Assembly: GCA_025992705.1 (NCBI GenBank)
Contig: DAJPGJ010000001.1
Coordinates: forward strand, 310,001 to 374,000
Direction: 5' to 3'
DNA: 64,000 nt
Source of the DNA: Coriobacteriaceae bacterium
GTDB taxonomy: Bacteria > Actinomycetota > Coriobacteriia > Coriobacteriales > QAMH01
The notes under the pieces were generated by a model. It was given only the letters and a program-made list of their open reading frames with translations, did not search any database and was not told where the DNA came from. This document shows positions 24,248 to 39,300 of this stretch, one piece after another. The first letter of the stretch is position 1. The number at the start of each line of letters is the position of its first letter. The position numbers and the translations under genes are program-made.

Positions 24248-24387
24248 TTGAGCACAAAGCGGACATACATGGACCTGCCTCGCAGCGACATGCAGCGAAG
24301 GGCTCTTCGCGCCCTCGTCACGCTTTGCCTTGTTTTTTCGCGGGCGCGATATTAGTACTTACGTCGTTCGCCACTCCTGCTCTCGCT
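24248..24387 (+). other. Signal peptide of the giant protein (spanning the frameshift)
   Basis: In the first frame the product reads MSTKRTYMDLPRSDMQRR then ALRALVTLCLVF, a basic head and the start of a hydrophobic core, before running into a TAG at 24353-24355. In the second frame it continues FAGAILVLTSFATPALA followed by DEN. Joined, they make an ideal Sec signal peptide with cleavage after PALA. A second-frame-only alternative start, TTG at 24325, would give a short core with no basic head and no ribosome binding site. Confidence 0.8.
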
Positions 24388-27300
24388 GACGAGAATTCCT
24401 ACAACTCCGAGAACATCGCTTCGGCGGGTGCCGGCTCCAATGGCTCCGTCGTCGTCATGGCTCCGGCTGCGGCACCGCAGCCCGTGGCGGCTTCTTCCAG
24501 CGCTGCAGAGCCCGTGGCTGCTCCGCGATCCGCGGCAGCCGCAATCCCCATGCCGGCTTCGGCCGGATCCGCGGCGGTGACTACTCCTGCAGCTGCCCCC
24601 AAGGCAGCCCCCGAGGCAGTCGCCCTTCCCGCTGAGAGTGCTCGCACGGAATCTGCCCCTGAACAAACGGCACCAGCAGAAAATGCGGCGCCGACGGAAA
24701 CGTCAGGGGAGGTCTACGGCCCAGTACGCGATTTGTTCAAGCCGGACGAATCATCATCGGGCCTAGACGGCGTTGATCAGATCATGCAGGACGCTTTGGA
24801 CTCACCGCTTCTGGCGGCGAGTTCGTCTATTAGCCCTCAAGCAGACAACAGCGGATTCTTTGCCAGCAACTCGAATATTTCGTGGACCGTTGACACGCGA
24901 ACCATGACGCTCAACATCCACCCCGTGCTCGATAACGGCGATATGACCGTCACTGAGTACGGGTCTTCGCTTCCCTGGAAGAGCTCGTTTACAACTACCG
25001 ACATATTCCAGGTCATAATCACGGGCCCCATTGCGCCCACAAACCTATCCAATTGGTTTAGCGGATACACATCACTTGTCTCATTCCAAGCGGATTCATT
25101 GAATACGTCAAATGTGACCACCTTCGCAAACATGTTTAATGGTTGCACAAATCTTGAAACTGTTCAGGGTATTGGATCGTGGAACACTTCCAAGGCAACA
25201 ACCTTCATGAATATGTTTGTAGGTTGCTCAAATCTGAAGGAACTCGATTTTACGAATTGGACCGTCGGATCAGCTACCAAAACCAGCATGCTTTCGAACA
25301 TGGGAGCGATTGAGAAGATAACCCTCAATCCGAACGTGAATCTTAATGGTACCGGTTTGGGTAACACGGCAAGTCGTGGCGACAACGCCGGCACGTGGAA
25401 GTCGGATGCATGGTCCGGAACGACCGCCAATCTCGTGAGTCGCTACTCTGGGTCCGGCGCGCCTTCCGGAATTCATGCTTACAATTTCTATTATGAGTCC
25501 GGCTTTGCATCCAACGCGAATGTGCTGTGGTCCTTCGACAAGACCTCGAGCACGCTGACCATCGATGCAACAGGTGCTGTTGATAGGTCCGTCGACGAAA
25601 CGGCCGAGCAGCTTCCCTGGCTCCCTTCGGTTGGGGCTGCTGCGATCAAGGCAATCACGACTCTCGGAAACATCGCGCCGACCACTCTCGCATCCTGGTT
25701 TGCAAACTACGCAAATCTCATCAGCTTCGACGGCACGGGAATCGATGTCTCCCACTGCACATCGTTCGATTCGCTTTTCCGCGGCGATACCTTCCTCTCC
25801 GCAATCGACATCTCCGGTTGGAACATGGATGCGGTCGCAAGCGCTCCTCGTGGCAACATGTTCACGAACTGCACGACACTTACCACCCTCACCGTAACGG
25901 AGACCGTAATTCTCACAGGTACCGGACTTACCGATTCGTTCTCGAAGCGCGAGCCAAAGGCCGGAACCTGGGATTGCTCGGATGGCGTCTGGTTTGGCAC
26001 GACGGGTAATCTTGCCACTCGTTATTCCGCCACCAAGACAGCTGCCCAACGCCCCTCGAGTGCTTCGGGCGCACTAATATATACGTGGCATCCGAATCAG
26101 ATCGGTGGCCGCTTCGAGAATGACAATGCTTGGTGGATGTTCAGCGGAACTTCCGATGGCATTCTTACCATTGGTGCCGACTCCGTTGACTCGCGCGGCA
26201 ACGCAATCGGAGCCGCCGACAAGAAGGTGACCGAGTCGGCGACAAATGTTCCCTGGCTCACCACGCAAGCGGTCCCCACCGGATCGTTTGCCGTTCGTTC
26301 CGTTGTTACGCGCAATGGAATCGCTCCCGTGAATTTCGAGAATTGGTTCAAGAGCTACGTTTCGATGACCAACTTCGATGGCACGGGAATGAATGTTGAG
26401 TTTGCGACGAGCTTCGCGTTCCTCTTCATGGATGCTGGAGTCACGAGCATGAACCTCACGGGTTGGGTCATGCAGCCGACCGCTCCCCGCGACAACATGT
26501 TCTCCGGCAACTCGTCGCTCCGCCGTCTCCTCTTGAGCGGTGACGTGATTCTTACAGGTTCCGGTATAGAAACTCTCATCGAGCATGGAACGGCAAATGG
26601 TTCTTGGGCCACCGAAGACAGCGCCTGGTTTGGTTCCAGTGAAAACCTTGCCGCGCGCTATCCCGTCTCCTCTTCGATTGAGGGAGATGCTACAGGTTCC
26701 TTCACATATATCTGGGACCCGTCCATGCGCTCCGGTCGCTTCGATGGAAACGACAGCGTCTACTGGATTTATACTAACGGTACCATCACGATTGGTGCGG
26801 ATTCGGGGGCCACTAATACTATAGTGACGCAGGACGCATCCAACCTTCCTTGGAATGGCGTCATCCGCAAGGATCAGGTCAACTACGTTGTCTTCCGCGC
26901 CACGGGAGATGCGAGCAACCCCACTCGGGTCAAGCCCCAGAACCTTGGCGGCAACGGCACCGTAACCGATGGATGGTTTGCCGGATACGCATCGTTGGTT
27001 AGCTTCAACGGTGCCGGCATCGACCTTTCCGAGACCCATTCGCTCGCCAATCTCTTCAAGGACTGCAACGCACTCAACTCGCTTTCGGGTGTTGCCGCGT
27101 GGAACACCAGCACCATCACCTCGCTCGAGGGCCTCTTCGATGGTTGCAATCTCATGACCGTGCAGCCCACCATCGGTGACTGGGATACCTCTCACGTCAC
27201 GAACTTCGCGCACATGTTCCGCAACACGAAGGACCTCGTCACCATCGATGCCCTGGCTCGCTGGAACGTCACGGCTGCCCAGACCTTCGAGGGCATGTTC

Positions 27301-30300
27301 GAGGGCGACAACTTCGTCGTTACTCTCGACATTTCCGGATGGAACATGCCGCAGAGCGCAGTTCGCACTAATATGTTTGCCTACCTCGAAGCCATCGCGA
27401 CCTTCAAGATCTGCCAGACCGTGATTCTCGAGGGCACCGGTCTTGACGATGCCGAGCTCATGAAGACCCGCATCGCCTCTGCCGGTAGCTGGGATTGCTC
27501 CGATGGCATCTGGTTTGGCACGACCGAAAACCTCAAGAACCGCTACGCTGGTAACTCCATCGTTCCCGGCGCAATGACCTACACCTGGTCGAGCAACAAC
27601 CTGCGCGGCCGCTTCGACAGCAATGACAACGCCTGGTGGAAGTTCGACCGCACCGCCGGAGCACTCACCCTGGGTACCGACGAGTACAAGGGGACGGGCC
27701 CCAATCCCAACGTGGCGGTCATCAATCGCAGCGTGACCGAGAACGCAGCGAACGTTCCCTGGCTCAAGGCCATTGGCGAGAACTACGCCGTTCTCATCAA
27801 CATGGTCACCGTCGAGGCTGATGGTAACCCCGGCAAGAACTTCAACCCCGTTGACTTCGCGGCCTGGTTCAAGAACTACCATCGCCTGACGAGCTTCGAT
27901 GGTGCCGGTCTTGATCTTGCCGGTAACACCTCGCTGTACCAGCTCTTCTACAGCGCCGAGCGTCTCAGCACCGTAACGGGTCTCGAGAACTGGGATGTTT
28001 CCCATATCGAGAGCTTCGTCTCCATGTTCGAAGGTGCTGCCAGCCTTACGCAGCTTTCCGGTGTTTCCGGATGGAACACCGCATCGCTCACTAATACTAA
28101 TGGGATGTTCAGGAACGCAAGCTCCTTGCTCATGTTTGTCGACGGCGCCTCCTGGAACGTCACGGGAGTCACTGATTTCGCCAACATGTTTGCCGGGTGC
28201 GCCAATCTGGTGACGCTTGATATCTCCGGCTGGTCCATGGATGCGGCTTCCAACAGGACGGACATGTTCGCTTCTTGTGGCAAGCTCGGTACCGTCGCCG
28301 CTTTTGGACAAGGTGTCTTTACGGTGGGTGCAGGAGTCATCCTCGAGGGGACGAGTTTCAACAGCGACCTGCAGGGTCTTAAGGTTACCCAGGGATCTTG
28401 GGAGGGAACTCCTAACGGTGCCAGCAGCTCAACCTGGTTCGGCTCGACTTCGAACTTCGCAAAGCGCTATCCCGCCGGAAAGAACGCCGAGGGCGCTGCC
28501 GCTGGAAAGATGGCCTACATCTGGAAAGCGGGTGTCATGGCAGGTCGTTTCGACAACGACAATACGTGGTGGACTTTTGCGGATGGCGTGCTCACCATCG
28601 GATCGGACAACCAGGCCGGCAATCTCGTCGTCACCGAGACCGAGACCGGTGCTGCCTCCAAGGTGCTGCCCTGGCTTGCGGCCATCGGCTCCAAGGACGT
28701 GGTTACGCGCGTCGTGACCAGTACCGACAAGAGGGTCGCACCGGCTAACCTTAATTTCTGGTTTGCCAACTATCCCAATCTCGTGGATTTCAACGGCGTT
28801 GGCTTCATCACCACTAATACTATAAGCATCGAAGGACTCTTCGAAGGCGATGCCAAACTCAGGACCATCACGGGTATCGATGAGTGGGACACCGCCAACA
28901 TCACCAAGTACGATACCGCGTTCAAGAACAACAGCGCCCTTACCTCGCTTGATATCTCCGGTTGGAATATGAAGGACACGGCCACGCGCACCGAAATGCT
29001 CATTGGCCTCAACGCGCTTACGTCGATTACGGTTGGCCCGCAGATTATCTTCGAAGGCACTGGCTTCGACGATACGCTCGCTGCCCACCTGCCGACCAAC
29101 GGCTCCTGGGCCTACACTTCCGCCGGCTCCCCCTGGTTTGGTTCCACGGGCGACGTCGCCCGCCGCTATCCCGCCGCCAAGGATGGCGTTGGCATCGGGA
29201 TAACCGATGACATCACCTATACCTGGTCGAGCGCCCTGCGCGGCCGCTTCCCCAGCAACGACAATGCCTGGTGGAGTTACGATGCAAACAACCACACCCT
29301 CACGCTTGGCACCGACAGCGGCAGCAACAAGATCGTGACGGAGTTCGAGACCTCGGCCACTTCGCGCGTGCTACCCTGGCACAAGGCGGGCATCATTCGC
29401 GCTCATACCACCGGCAGCAACAACACGTGGACCGGCCGCTACGTCACTTCCATCATCATCAACGGCAGGCTCGCACCCACGAACCTTGCGTTCTGGTTTG
29501 CCGGTTATACCGATGTCACCAACATCAATGCCTCCGGTATGGACATCTCGCAGGTCCTGCTGTCACCCACCGGCACGCTTTCCAGCACCTTTGCCGGGGA
29601 CACGGCACTTGCCACGCTCAACCTCACCGGCTGGAACTGGACCGCCTCCACGCCTCACGACCTCATGCTCGCCAATTTGCCCGCCATTAGCTCGATTACC
29701 CTCGACAGGGTTGCCGTGCTCGAGGGGACGGGCTTTGGCAATGGAGCCGACGGTGTCACTCCGCTTTCTTCCCGCGTGACCACCGCCGGCCATTGGACCA
29801 TGGATTCCAACAGCGCCGATACCCCCTGGTTTGATTGCACCCAGCAGCTCATCGCCCGCTATGGCGCTGATAAGAGCGCGACCTTCAACTTTGGCGCCGA
29901 GTCGGGTGTGACCAAGACCCTGACACAGATCATCTCCACCACCCACACCTATACGTGGGCCTCCGGGGTGCGCGGGCGCTTCCCGAGCAATCTCTACGCC
30001 TGGTGGACCTTCGTCAACGGCGTGCTCACCATCGGTGTCGAGCAAAATGCTCCCGATAAGACCGTTTCCGAATACGACGGCACGATGCAGTACACGCTGG
30101 CAGATGGCACCCTTGCCCCGACGAGCAGTTTGACCTTGCCATGGCTCGCGCCCATCAACGGCAAGACCAAGATCACCTCCGTCGCCACCCAAAACAGCAT
30201 TGCTCCGCTCAACATGACCGGATGGTTTGCGGGGCTCTCAAACCTCAAGACCTTTGATGGCACGGGCCTCAACCCCGCCTATTGTACGAGCTTGCACAAG

Positions 30301-33300
30301 CTCTTCTATAACGACGTTAACCTCACGACCATCAACAACATCACCGACTGGGGCGTGAGCAGGGTTACGGACTTTGCCTATTCCTTCTCCGAGCTGCGTT
30401 CCCTTACCGCCCTTACGGCAATTGCCGGGTGGACGGTCAATGCGGCTCGCACCTTCGAGGGCATGTTCGCCAACGACGTCAAGCTTGTACGCCTGCATCT
30501 CGCGGTTGACGATTCGCACTGGTACATGCCGTCCGATGCGATCTTTACCGATATGTTCAAAAACCTTCAGGACCTTATCTACCTCAAGGTTTCCAACGGC
30601 GTCGTGCTCAACGGCCCGGCCAAGGACTCGGGCTTCGACAACACGCTTACCGATCACCTTCCCAAGAACGGTACCTGGGCCGAGCTCGTTGACGAAGAGC
30701 ACGAGTACGAGAATCTCGCTGATTCGCTCATTGGCAACACGGGAGACCTCGCAGCACGTTATCCCGAGACCCACAACAACTACTACACCGTCACCTACAA
30801 GTTCCTCGAAGGCTTTATGCGCGGCCGTTTCGAGAACACGAACGTGTGGTGGCAGTATGACAACGGTGAGCTTTCCGTTGGCGTTGATGATCCCACCCTT
30901 TCCGTCGAGGTCACCGAGTTTGAAGCCGCCGATGGTTCCGTGACCATGCCCTGGCGCTCGCTCATTGAGGATCCGAACAATGACCCTGTCACACGCGTGA
31001 CCTCCTTTGTCTCCTCGCCGGAGCTCGGCACCATCTCACCGCATACGCTGGAGAGCTGGTTCAAGGGCTACACGCAACTTACCAAGTTTGATGGCCGTGG
31101 CCTTGACCTTTCGCTGGTCACGTCCATGGAAAGCACGTTTGAGGGGTGCACCGCCCTTGTCTCGGTCACCTGGCCTACCGACTCTGCCACGACCGAGAAG
31201 CTCATCTCGCTGCGTAACCTCTATAACGGTGCAGTTAACATGCTGAGTATCACTGGTATGGGGGAGTGGAACACCGTCAACGTGACCAGCTTCGATAACG
31301 CCTTTGCCGGTCTTGGCAAGATTACCGAACTCGACATCCATAGCTGGGTGATGGAAAACGGCACCCATGCCAACCTGCTGCAAAACTGCAAGGGCCTGCG
31401 CAAGCTCATCCTGGGCCAGGGTGTGCGCCTAGGTGATTCCGGCCTTTCTAACAGCCTGCCGGGGCTCGAGGCCACGACGGGCATGTGGCTCTACACCAAT
31501 GACGAGGGCGACGAGATTTGGTTCGATTGCACCTCGCGACTCGCGGATCGCTATTCTGGAAATGACCAAGGCCGCGCACCACCAGCGGGCACGATCACGT
31601 ATATTTGGGATGACACGCGCCTGGGCGGCCGTTTCATGAGCAACCAGAATGCCTGGTGGTATTACGTCAAGGCCACGAAGGCACTGCACATGGGAGCAGA
31701 CGGCGGCGCGGATGCAGACAAGTCCATCGACGAGGCGGACTCGACTGCAGCAAACCTGCCCTGGAGGAAGGTCGTTGCCAATTACGCCACCTCCATTACT
31801 TCTGTGCAGACCAGAGGCAATCTTGCTCCGGCATCTCTCCAATCCTGGTTCGACGCACACACCTCTCTTACAACCTTTGATGGCGCTGGTCTCGACATGC
31901 AATATGTCGTGAGCATGGCTTATGCGTTCCGAGGTTGCACCGCGCTTACAACTGTCAAGGGCATCACTGCCTGGAATACGCCAGCATTGACTTCGCTCGA
32001 GGCCATGTTCTATGGCGACGGGAAGCTTACTTCACTCCAGAGTGTCGCGAGCTGGGATGTCTCCAAGGTCACGACCTTCGCTAGGATGTTCTATAACTGC
32101 ACGCACCTTCAGTATGTTACTGGCACGGGCGGTTGGGATACGAGTTCTGCAGACACGTATGAAGGAATGTTCCAGAACATGCGCAATCTTATCAAGATTG
32201 ACATGGAGAACTGGACGATTGCGGTTGATGACATTGTGACAAACATGTTCACCAACGCAGAGGACCTTGTTGAGGTCACTTTGGGAACGGGCTACGATGC
32301 GATGTGCAATGACGGCAACGGAATTGCCGAGCCCTCGCGTACAAAGACCATTCACTTCTCTTCCAACAGAACTCAGCACGAAGTCGAAGACTGCACGGGT
32401 TATACCAAGCCCGGCTATCCCAGCGGTACTGGCAGCTGGACGTTTGGTAATGGCCACACAAACAAAATTAGACTCACCTTTAACGGTGGTTGGAATACCG
32501 ACGGCTGGTGGTACCACAATGGCAGACTCAGGGTTTGGGATTCCGACGGCAAAGAGTGGCTCAATGTATACGAGTCAATTCGTAATACCGACTGGACTAT
32601 TGAGACGACCGCTCAATACCTCTATGTGACTATTTCTTCGAGCTATTCAGATTCTGGATCTGGCTTCCATGGTGAGGTCACTCTTTTCAATGCAGGCATC
32701 TGGAAGAATTCCGCACCCGATCCGTATTGGATTGGAAACTGGGAAGAGCTCAACGACTGCAATCGAGAGCGTCCCGGTATCGGCCAAGCCGAGATGGCGG
32801 GCACCTATCAGTGGAAACTCGGCGAGGCAGGCGGCCGCTTCGACTCCAATCTCAAGGCGTGGTGGGAGTATCACCGCGACACGAATGTGCTCGATTTGCA
32901 TGGTCCGCGCGACAACTATAAGGACAAAATCGTTACCGAAACTGCGGCCCAACAACCGTGGCTAGGCACTGACTGGGCGCTTCTCAAGGCCAAGAGCAAG
33001 TTGGTCAAGGTTGTGACCACTGATGGCCTTACCCTGCAAAATCCCGCAAGCTGGTTTGCCGACTACCTCGAGCTTGCCAATATCGACGCGAGCGAGCTGA
33101 GGATTTCGCCCACGGCCACGAGTCTCGAGAAGATGTTCTTCAAGACGACTGCGAGTGCCAAGCTCACTACGCTCACCGGTCTTGAAAATTGGGACGTTTC
33201 GGCTATCACGTCCATCGCATCGATTTTCGAGGGCAACACCGCATTGCCTCTCAGCGGCATCTCGGGTTGGAACACCTCCTCCGTGACTAACTTCTCGGGT

Positions 33301-36300
33301 GCTTTTGCCCACAACCAGGCGCTTGCCAACCTCACGCAGGTCATGGATTGGGACACCTCTGCTGCTACGAGCATGGTTCGTATGTTCTACAACACCAAGA
33401 TTGCTTCCCTCGACCGCCTCAAGCCACATACGGCCACCATTGATGGGGCGGAACGCGATTGCTGGAATGTCTCCAAGGTCACGGATTTCTCCTCGATGTT
33501 CGCTTCCTGCCTCGACCTGGTGAACGCCGAGGGTATTGCCACCTGGATAGTCGCAAACGCAAGACTTGAAAACATGTTCAATGGTGACACGGCGCTGCTC
33601 GCCGTCGATGTCTCCGGGTGGGACATGCTCACCGCACCCTCGATCACGGGCATGTTCCTCAACAATGAAAGCATTGCCAAGCTGCGCCTTGGCCTCAAGT
33701 CCGTGCTCACCAACACGGGCATCATCAATAGCCTTGCTGGTCATGGCGTGGCCGATGGCAAGTGGCTGCGCGAGGACGGACGCTGGTACGACAGCTCGAG
33801 CAACCTTGCCGCCATCTATCCGTCTGAAGGCCCCAAGTATCAGCAAATCTACCTGTACACGTGGGACACCATGCCCGGCGGCCGCTTCCAGTACGGTGCT
33901 GGTATCGAGAACGCCTGGTGGCGCTACGACAAGACCTCGCACACCCTGCTCATCGGTACTTCGGATATCGAGGCCGAGGGGGACGGCAGCTATAACTACG
34001 AGATCGAGGACAGGTGGGACGAGCTGCCATGGGCCTCGATCTTCACCGGCAAGGACATCAAGAGCATCGTCATCACCGGTGGCATCAAGCTTATCAATCC
34101 CTCCAAGTGGTTCAAGGACTACACCGCTCTCATCGACTTTGACGGTGCAGGCCTGGATCTGTCCATGGCGACCGACCATTCGATTGAGGGTCTGTTCATG
34201 GGTTGCACGTCGCTCGAGACGGTTATCGGTATCGATGCCTGGGGCGATACGCTGCATTCCATCAAGGACCTCTTCCGTGGCGACGTCAAGCTCACAACGC
34301 TTTCCGGCATCGAGTACTGGCTCAATACCTCCAATATCACGGACATGTCCGGCGCTTTCTGGAACACCTCTTCGCTGACCGAGCTTTCGTTCCTGCGCAA
34401 CTGGAATGTCAGCAATGTCACTGACTTCTCCAACATGTTCAACGGTGCCGTTGGCCTTACGTCCTTGAATGACATTCGTGTTTGGGATACCTCAAGTGCC
34501 ATCAATGTCTCGGGCATGTTCGCCAATACCAAGCTCACGGACGTCGAGCTCACGCCTTGGAACGTCAGCACCGTCCAGAACTTCTCGGGTATGTTCCAGA
34601 ATTGCGCGGATATGCAGACGCTCAATATTTCCACGTGGAACATGGAGGCTGCCACCAACCTTGCAAACATGTTCACGGGTTGCAAGAACCTCGTGACGGT
34701 TGTCTTTGGCGAGCATAACGTCCTTGCCGTGACCAACGGCAGCACGACCACCTACACGGGCTTTGACGACACCCTTACCGACCGCAACGCCTACGACGGC
34801 CGTTGGCAGCTACGCGGTGGCGTGTGGTATGACGGCACCCAGCGCCTAGCCGAGCGCTACACCCTGGGAAGCCAGCTTGCCGGTACCCTCACCTATGATT
34901 GGCAGGAGGACAGTCCAGGCGGCCACTTCATCAAGAACCCGAGCGCCTGGTGGACCTTCGACAAGCCCACGGGCACACTCACCATCGGTATCGATGCCGG
35001 TGCCACGGATCTTACGATCCCCGAGCTGGCAACCGAGCTTCCCTGGCGCCTCTATCAGAACAAGCTGTTCCACGATAACATGAAGGCCGTCGTGTTCCGC
35101 AACGATGCCGCGCCACTCAATCCCGCCTCGTGGTTCGAGAACTACAACTTCATCCAGCGTTTCGAGGGTGGTTCCATGAACCCCAGCCTGGCTACTGACT
35201 TCTCCAGAATGTTTGCGGGCTGCACGGCGCTGACAGACCTCGTCGGCATCACCAACTGGAACCTCGCAAACGCGACAACGCTTTCGCGGATGTTCTACGA
35301 TTGCGATTCGCTCGCCTCCTTGGCTGGCATCGCACGTTGGAACGTCTCAAATGTGCAAGATTTCTCGTACATGTTCGCCCAGGCCCTTAACGATAAGGGC
35401 CAGGTCGTTGGAACGGGTCTTGTCGACGCATCGGCAATCAAGGGTTGGGATTTTGCCTCTGCCACGACGTTGGCATCGATGTTCCAAAACGATAACCATC
35501 TCACAACCGTTGATTTCTCCGGATGGGATGTCGTGAGCGGTGCTCCCAGCCTCGCCAACATGCTTGCTGGTGCCACCTCGCTTTCCAAGATGACGCTTGG
35601 TCCCAAGTCCGTGTTGGCTGGTGCCGGGCTCGATGCCATCAGCACCCGTACGGATTCCGATGGCCGCTGGTACCTGCCCAACTACACATGGTTTGGCGAT
35701 TGCACGGATATGAAGGCCCGCTATGGCACGAGCGGAAACACCCTCGGCAATGCACTTGTCTACACCTGGGATGGCACGACGCTTGGTGGTCGCTTTGCCA
35801 ACCAGAACACCTGGTGGACCTACGTCAAGGCAAGCAAGCTTTTGACCATTGGTTCTGACGGTGGTTCAAACAAGACCATTACCGAGACTGCCGATCAGCT
35901 CCCTTGGAAGGACATCCCCGGCCTGGCGAACGTGTTGTCCGTCAATACCAACGGCTCTACCATTCTGCAAAACCCCGCTAACTGGTTTGCCAACCATGTA
36001 AACCTTACGAGTTTCGATGGTACGGATATGAACGTGACGGGCGCGACCGACCTTTCGGGCATGTTCCAGAATGACCGAGCGCTCACCACGATTACGGGTG
36101 TCGATGAGTGGAACACTTCATCGGCGACTACGTTTGCAAACATGTTCGCAGGTTGCACGAACCTGAAGAACAACGATGCCGTTGCATATTGGGATACGAG
36201 CTCCGTCACCGATTTCTCCAGGGTGTTTGCCGGGGACACGGCGCTCGTCTCGCTCAACCTTGCCGGATGGGACATGACCAAGGCCACCACGGTTGCCGGC

Positions 36301-39300
36301 ATGCTCTCCGGTTGCACCGCCATCAACCAGCTCATGCTCAGCAACACGAGCGTGCTCGAAGGTGCCGGTCTTGACGACACGCTTGCAGGTCGCACCAAGT
36401 ACGACGGTACCTGGGTACGCGCCGACGGCCTGTGGTTTGACCGTTCCACGCGCCTGACCGCTCTGTATCCGTTTGGCGGCAACACGCGCGGTGCCGACCG
36501 CATCTATACCTGGGACGGCAGCTTCCTGGGCGGGCGTTTCCCAAGCAACGAGCAAGCCTGGTGGAAGTACATCAAGGCCACGCGCACGCTCGATTTGGGC
36601 ACCGATGGCATCGGCGCGGTTGCCGTGACCGAGCATTACGATGAGTTGCCCTGGCTCGATATCGAGACCGTGGGTTTTGTCACGAACATCACATCTCATG
36701 GCCAGCTGCAGCTTCCCGAGGATGCTTCCTATTGGTTTGCTAGTTCCAAAATCGACCACAGCAACGTTGCCGTTCCCGGTTTCGGAAGCTGGAGCGGCTC
36801 TGCAAGCAGCTTTAGCGTGAACGGTAACGCCATCACCATTCATGGCATCAGCGGATGGTCTTTCATGTATGTGCCGGTGAGCCTGGATGCAGGCACCTAC
36901 TACACCTATTTCAACTACACGATGCCCACATACGGCACTTTCTTCGAAGTTACGAACAATCTGGATCTTGCGCACGCGCATGCTATCCACACGGCAAACC
37001 TTGTCTCTCCAAATGCCTACACGTGGCTCAGCGCGACGAGTACTCCTGTGGAGAAGATCGTTGAGTTTACCGTCCCGTCTGCCCGTACGGTATATCTCGT
37101 GCTCTACATCGATACGGTAAGTGATGGCTACACCGCAACGCTCACCATCAATGATTTCATGGTTTGCAAGAATCCAGCCTACTGGCTCGTCACCTCTTTT
37201 GACGGCACGGGTCTCGACCCCTCCAATACTAAGAGCCTTGAGGGCTTCTTCGAGGGTGACGTTAGGCTCTCCACGGTACAGGGCACTGCCGCTTGGAACA
37301 CCGCCAAGGTCGAGAACTTCGCCTACATGTTCAAGGATTGCAAGAGCCTCTCCAACCTGGCTCGCATCGGCACCTGGAATACCTCGAACGCGCGATTCAT
37401 GACCGGCATGTTCCAAAACTGCATCGCCCTCCAGGACAATAGCGCCCTTACGAGCTGGAACACGGGCCACGTCACCGACTTCACCTCGATGTTCAAGGGT
37501 TGCACGGCTCTCACCACGCTCGATGTCTCCGGTTGGAACATGCAATCCGCCACGGTATCCAATGATGAATACGTGGGCATGAAGGACATGATTGCCGGAT
37601 GCACGGCCATCAACACCATCATCGCTTCCGGCAACTCGGTCCTCGTGGGCAGCGGTCTGGGTGACACCCTTGCCGGTCGTGCCCGCTGGGACGGTGTCTG
37701 GGAGATTCCCGATGGTTCCTGGTACGACTGCTCGGATCGTCTGGCGGGACGCTATCCGCGTCGCAGCTCGTTCACCGACAAGATTACCTATCGCTGGAAC
37801 TCCACCGTCCGCGGTGGTCGCTTCACGCCCGATGGCTCCAAGTGGTGGAGACTCACCGACGAGGATGGCAACGGCAGCTTCGAGACCTTGACCATCGGCA
37901 TCAACGAGTCCGACGAGTCCCTGAGGAACCCCAACGTCGAGACGCTTGCCGCGGAGCTTCCCTGGTTGCTGGTCTACAATTCCGACCCCGCGATCTCCGC
38001 CGCCCGTGCAAAGACCACCATAACCTCGCTCAAGACCTGGACCTTTGACGTCAACCGCCCGTTGGTCGTGCAGAATCCCAGCTCCTGGTTCGAGGGCTAC
38101 ACCGCGCTGCACGATATCGAGGCCAGTGGCATGGACGTCGGCTCAGCTACCGACCTGAGCAAGATGTTCAAGGATTGCACCAAGCTCACGAATATCAGCG
38201 GCATGCAAAAGTGGAGTGTCGTCCAGGTAAATAACTTCGCCTCCATGTTCGAGAACTGCTCGAGTCTCGCCGCTCTCGACATCTCCGGCTGGCACATGAT
38301 TTCGGTCCAGTCGACCAACGCGCTCAAGAACATGCTCTCCGGCTGCAGCTCCATCGCCTCGCTCACCGTGGCCGGCGATGTCGCGCTCGTCGGAAGCGGT
38401 CTTGACGATACGCTCGCAAGTCGCGCCCGCACCCAGGGCATGTGGGAGCTTGCCGATGGAACCTGGTTCGATTGCTCCGAGCGCCTGAGCATGCGCTATC
38501 CGCTCTGGCCGCGCTCGGCGTCTGACGAGGTCTTTGACGATACGCTCACGTACATCTGGAACGGCGATGTTCTTGGCGGCCGCTTCGAGCCTAACGACGT
38601 GAGCTGGTGGAAGCTCACCGACGAGGACGATAACGGCAGCTTCGAGACGCTCACCTTGGGTACCGACCGCTCCAATTCGGTGAACTTCGTCGCGGCCGAC
38701 CTTCCCTGGCTTGCGGCGCGTCCCACAGTCAAGTCCGAGCTGACCACCGTCAACACGGTGGCGGCATCCAGTCCGGGCGGCCTCAACATCACCTTCCCCG
38801 AGGCGTGGTTTGCCGACTACGTCAAGCTCACCGACTTCGATGCCACCAACATGGACGTCAATAACGCCACGTCGCTCAAGGACATGTTCAAGGGCGACGC
38901 ATTGCTGACCAACCTCGTTGGTACCGACAGCTGGCACACCGATAAGGTCACGGATTTCTCGGGTATGTTCTCGGGTAATGCCGCCCTCAACCAGGAGAGC
39001 CTGGATCGTCTTGCCGCCTGGAATGTTTCCCAGGCAACGACCATGGCCTCCATGTTCGAGGGCTGCGCCTCCATCACCGACCTCACGCCGCTTGCTGACT
39101 GGGACGTCTCCAAGGTCACCGATCTTTCGGCCATGTTCAAGGGTGCGTCGAGCATCGTTGACCAGATGCCGATAGGGAAGTGGGACACGAGCTCCGTCAC
39201 CACCTTCGCCGAGATGTTCCGTAACTGCACGTCCCTGAAGGACCTCGACCTGTCTACCTGGCAGATGGTTGGCAAGAACGTGACCGACATGCTTAACGGG

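Noticed and set aside
23984..24355. Forward open frame of 123 codons as an independent small gene
   Set aside because: Its last third encodes the head of the giant protein's signal peptide. The part before 24248 has no ribosome binding site and no recognisable content.
24333..24355. Classical programmed -1 frameshift site
   Set aside because: The codons at the junction (GTT TTT TCG) allow slippage of the P-site tRNA only; the A-site tRNA could not re-pair, and no obvious downstream stem was identified. Recoding is kept only as a weak alternative to an indel or slippage.
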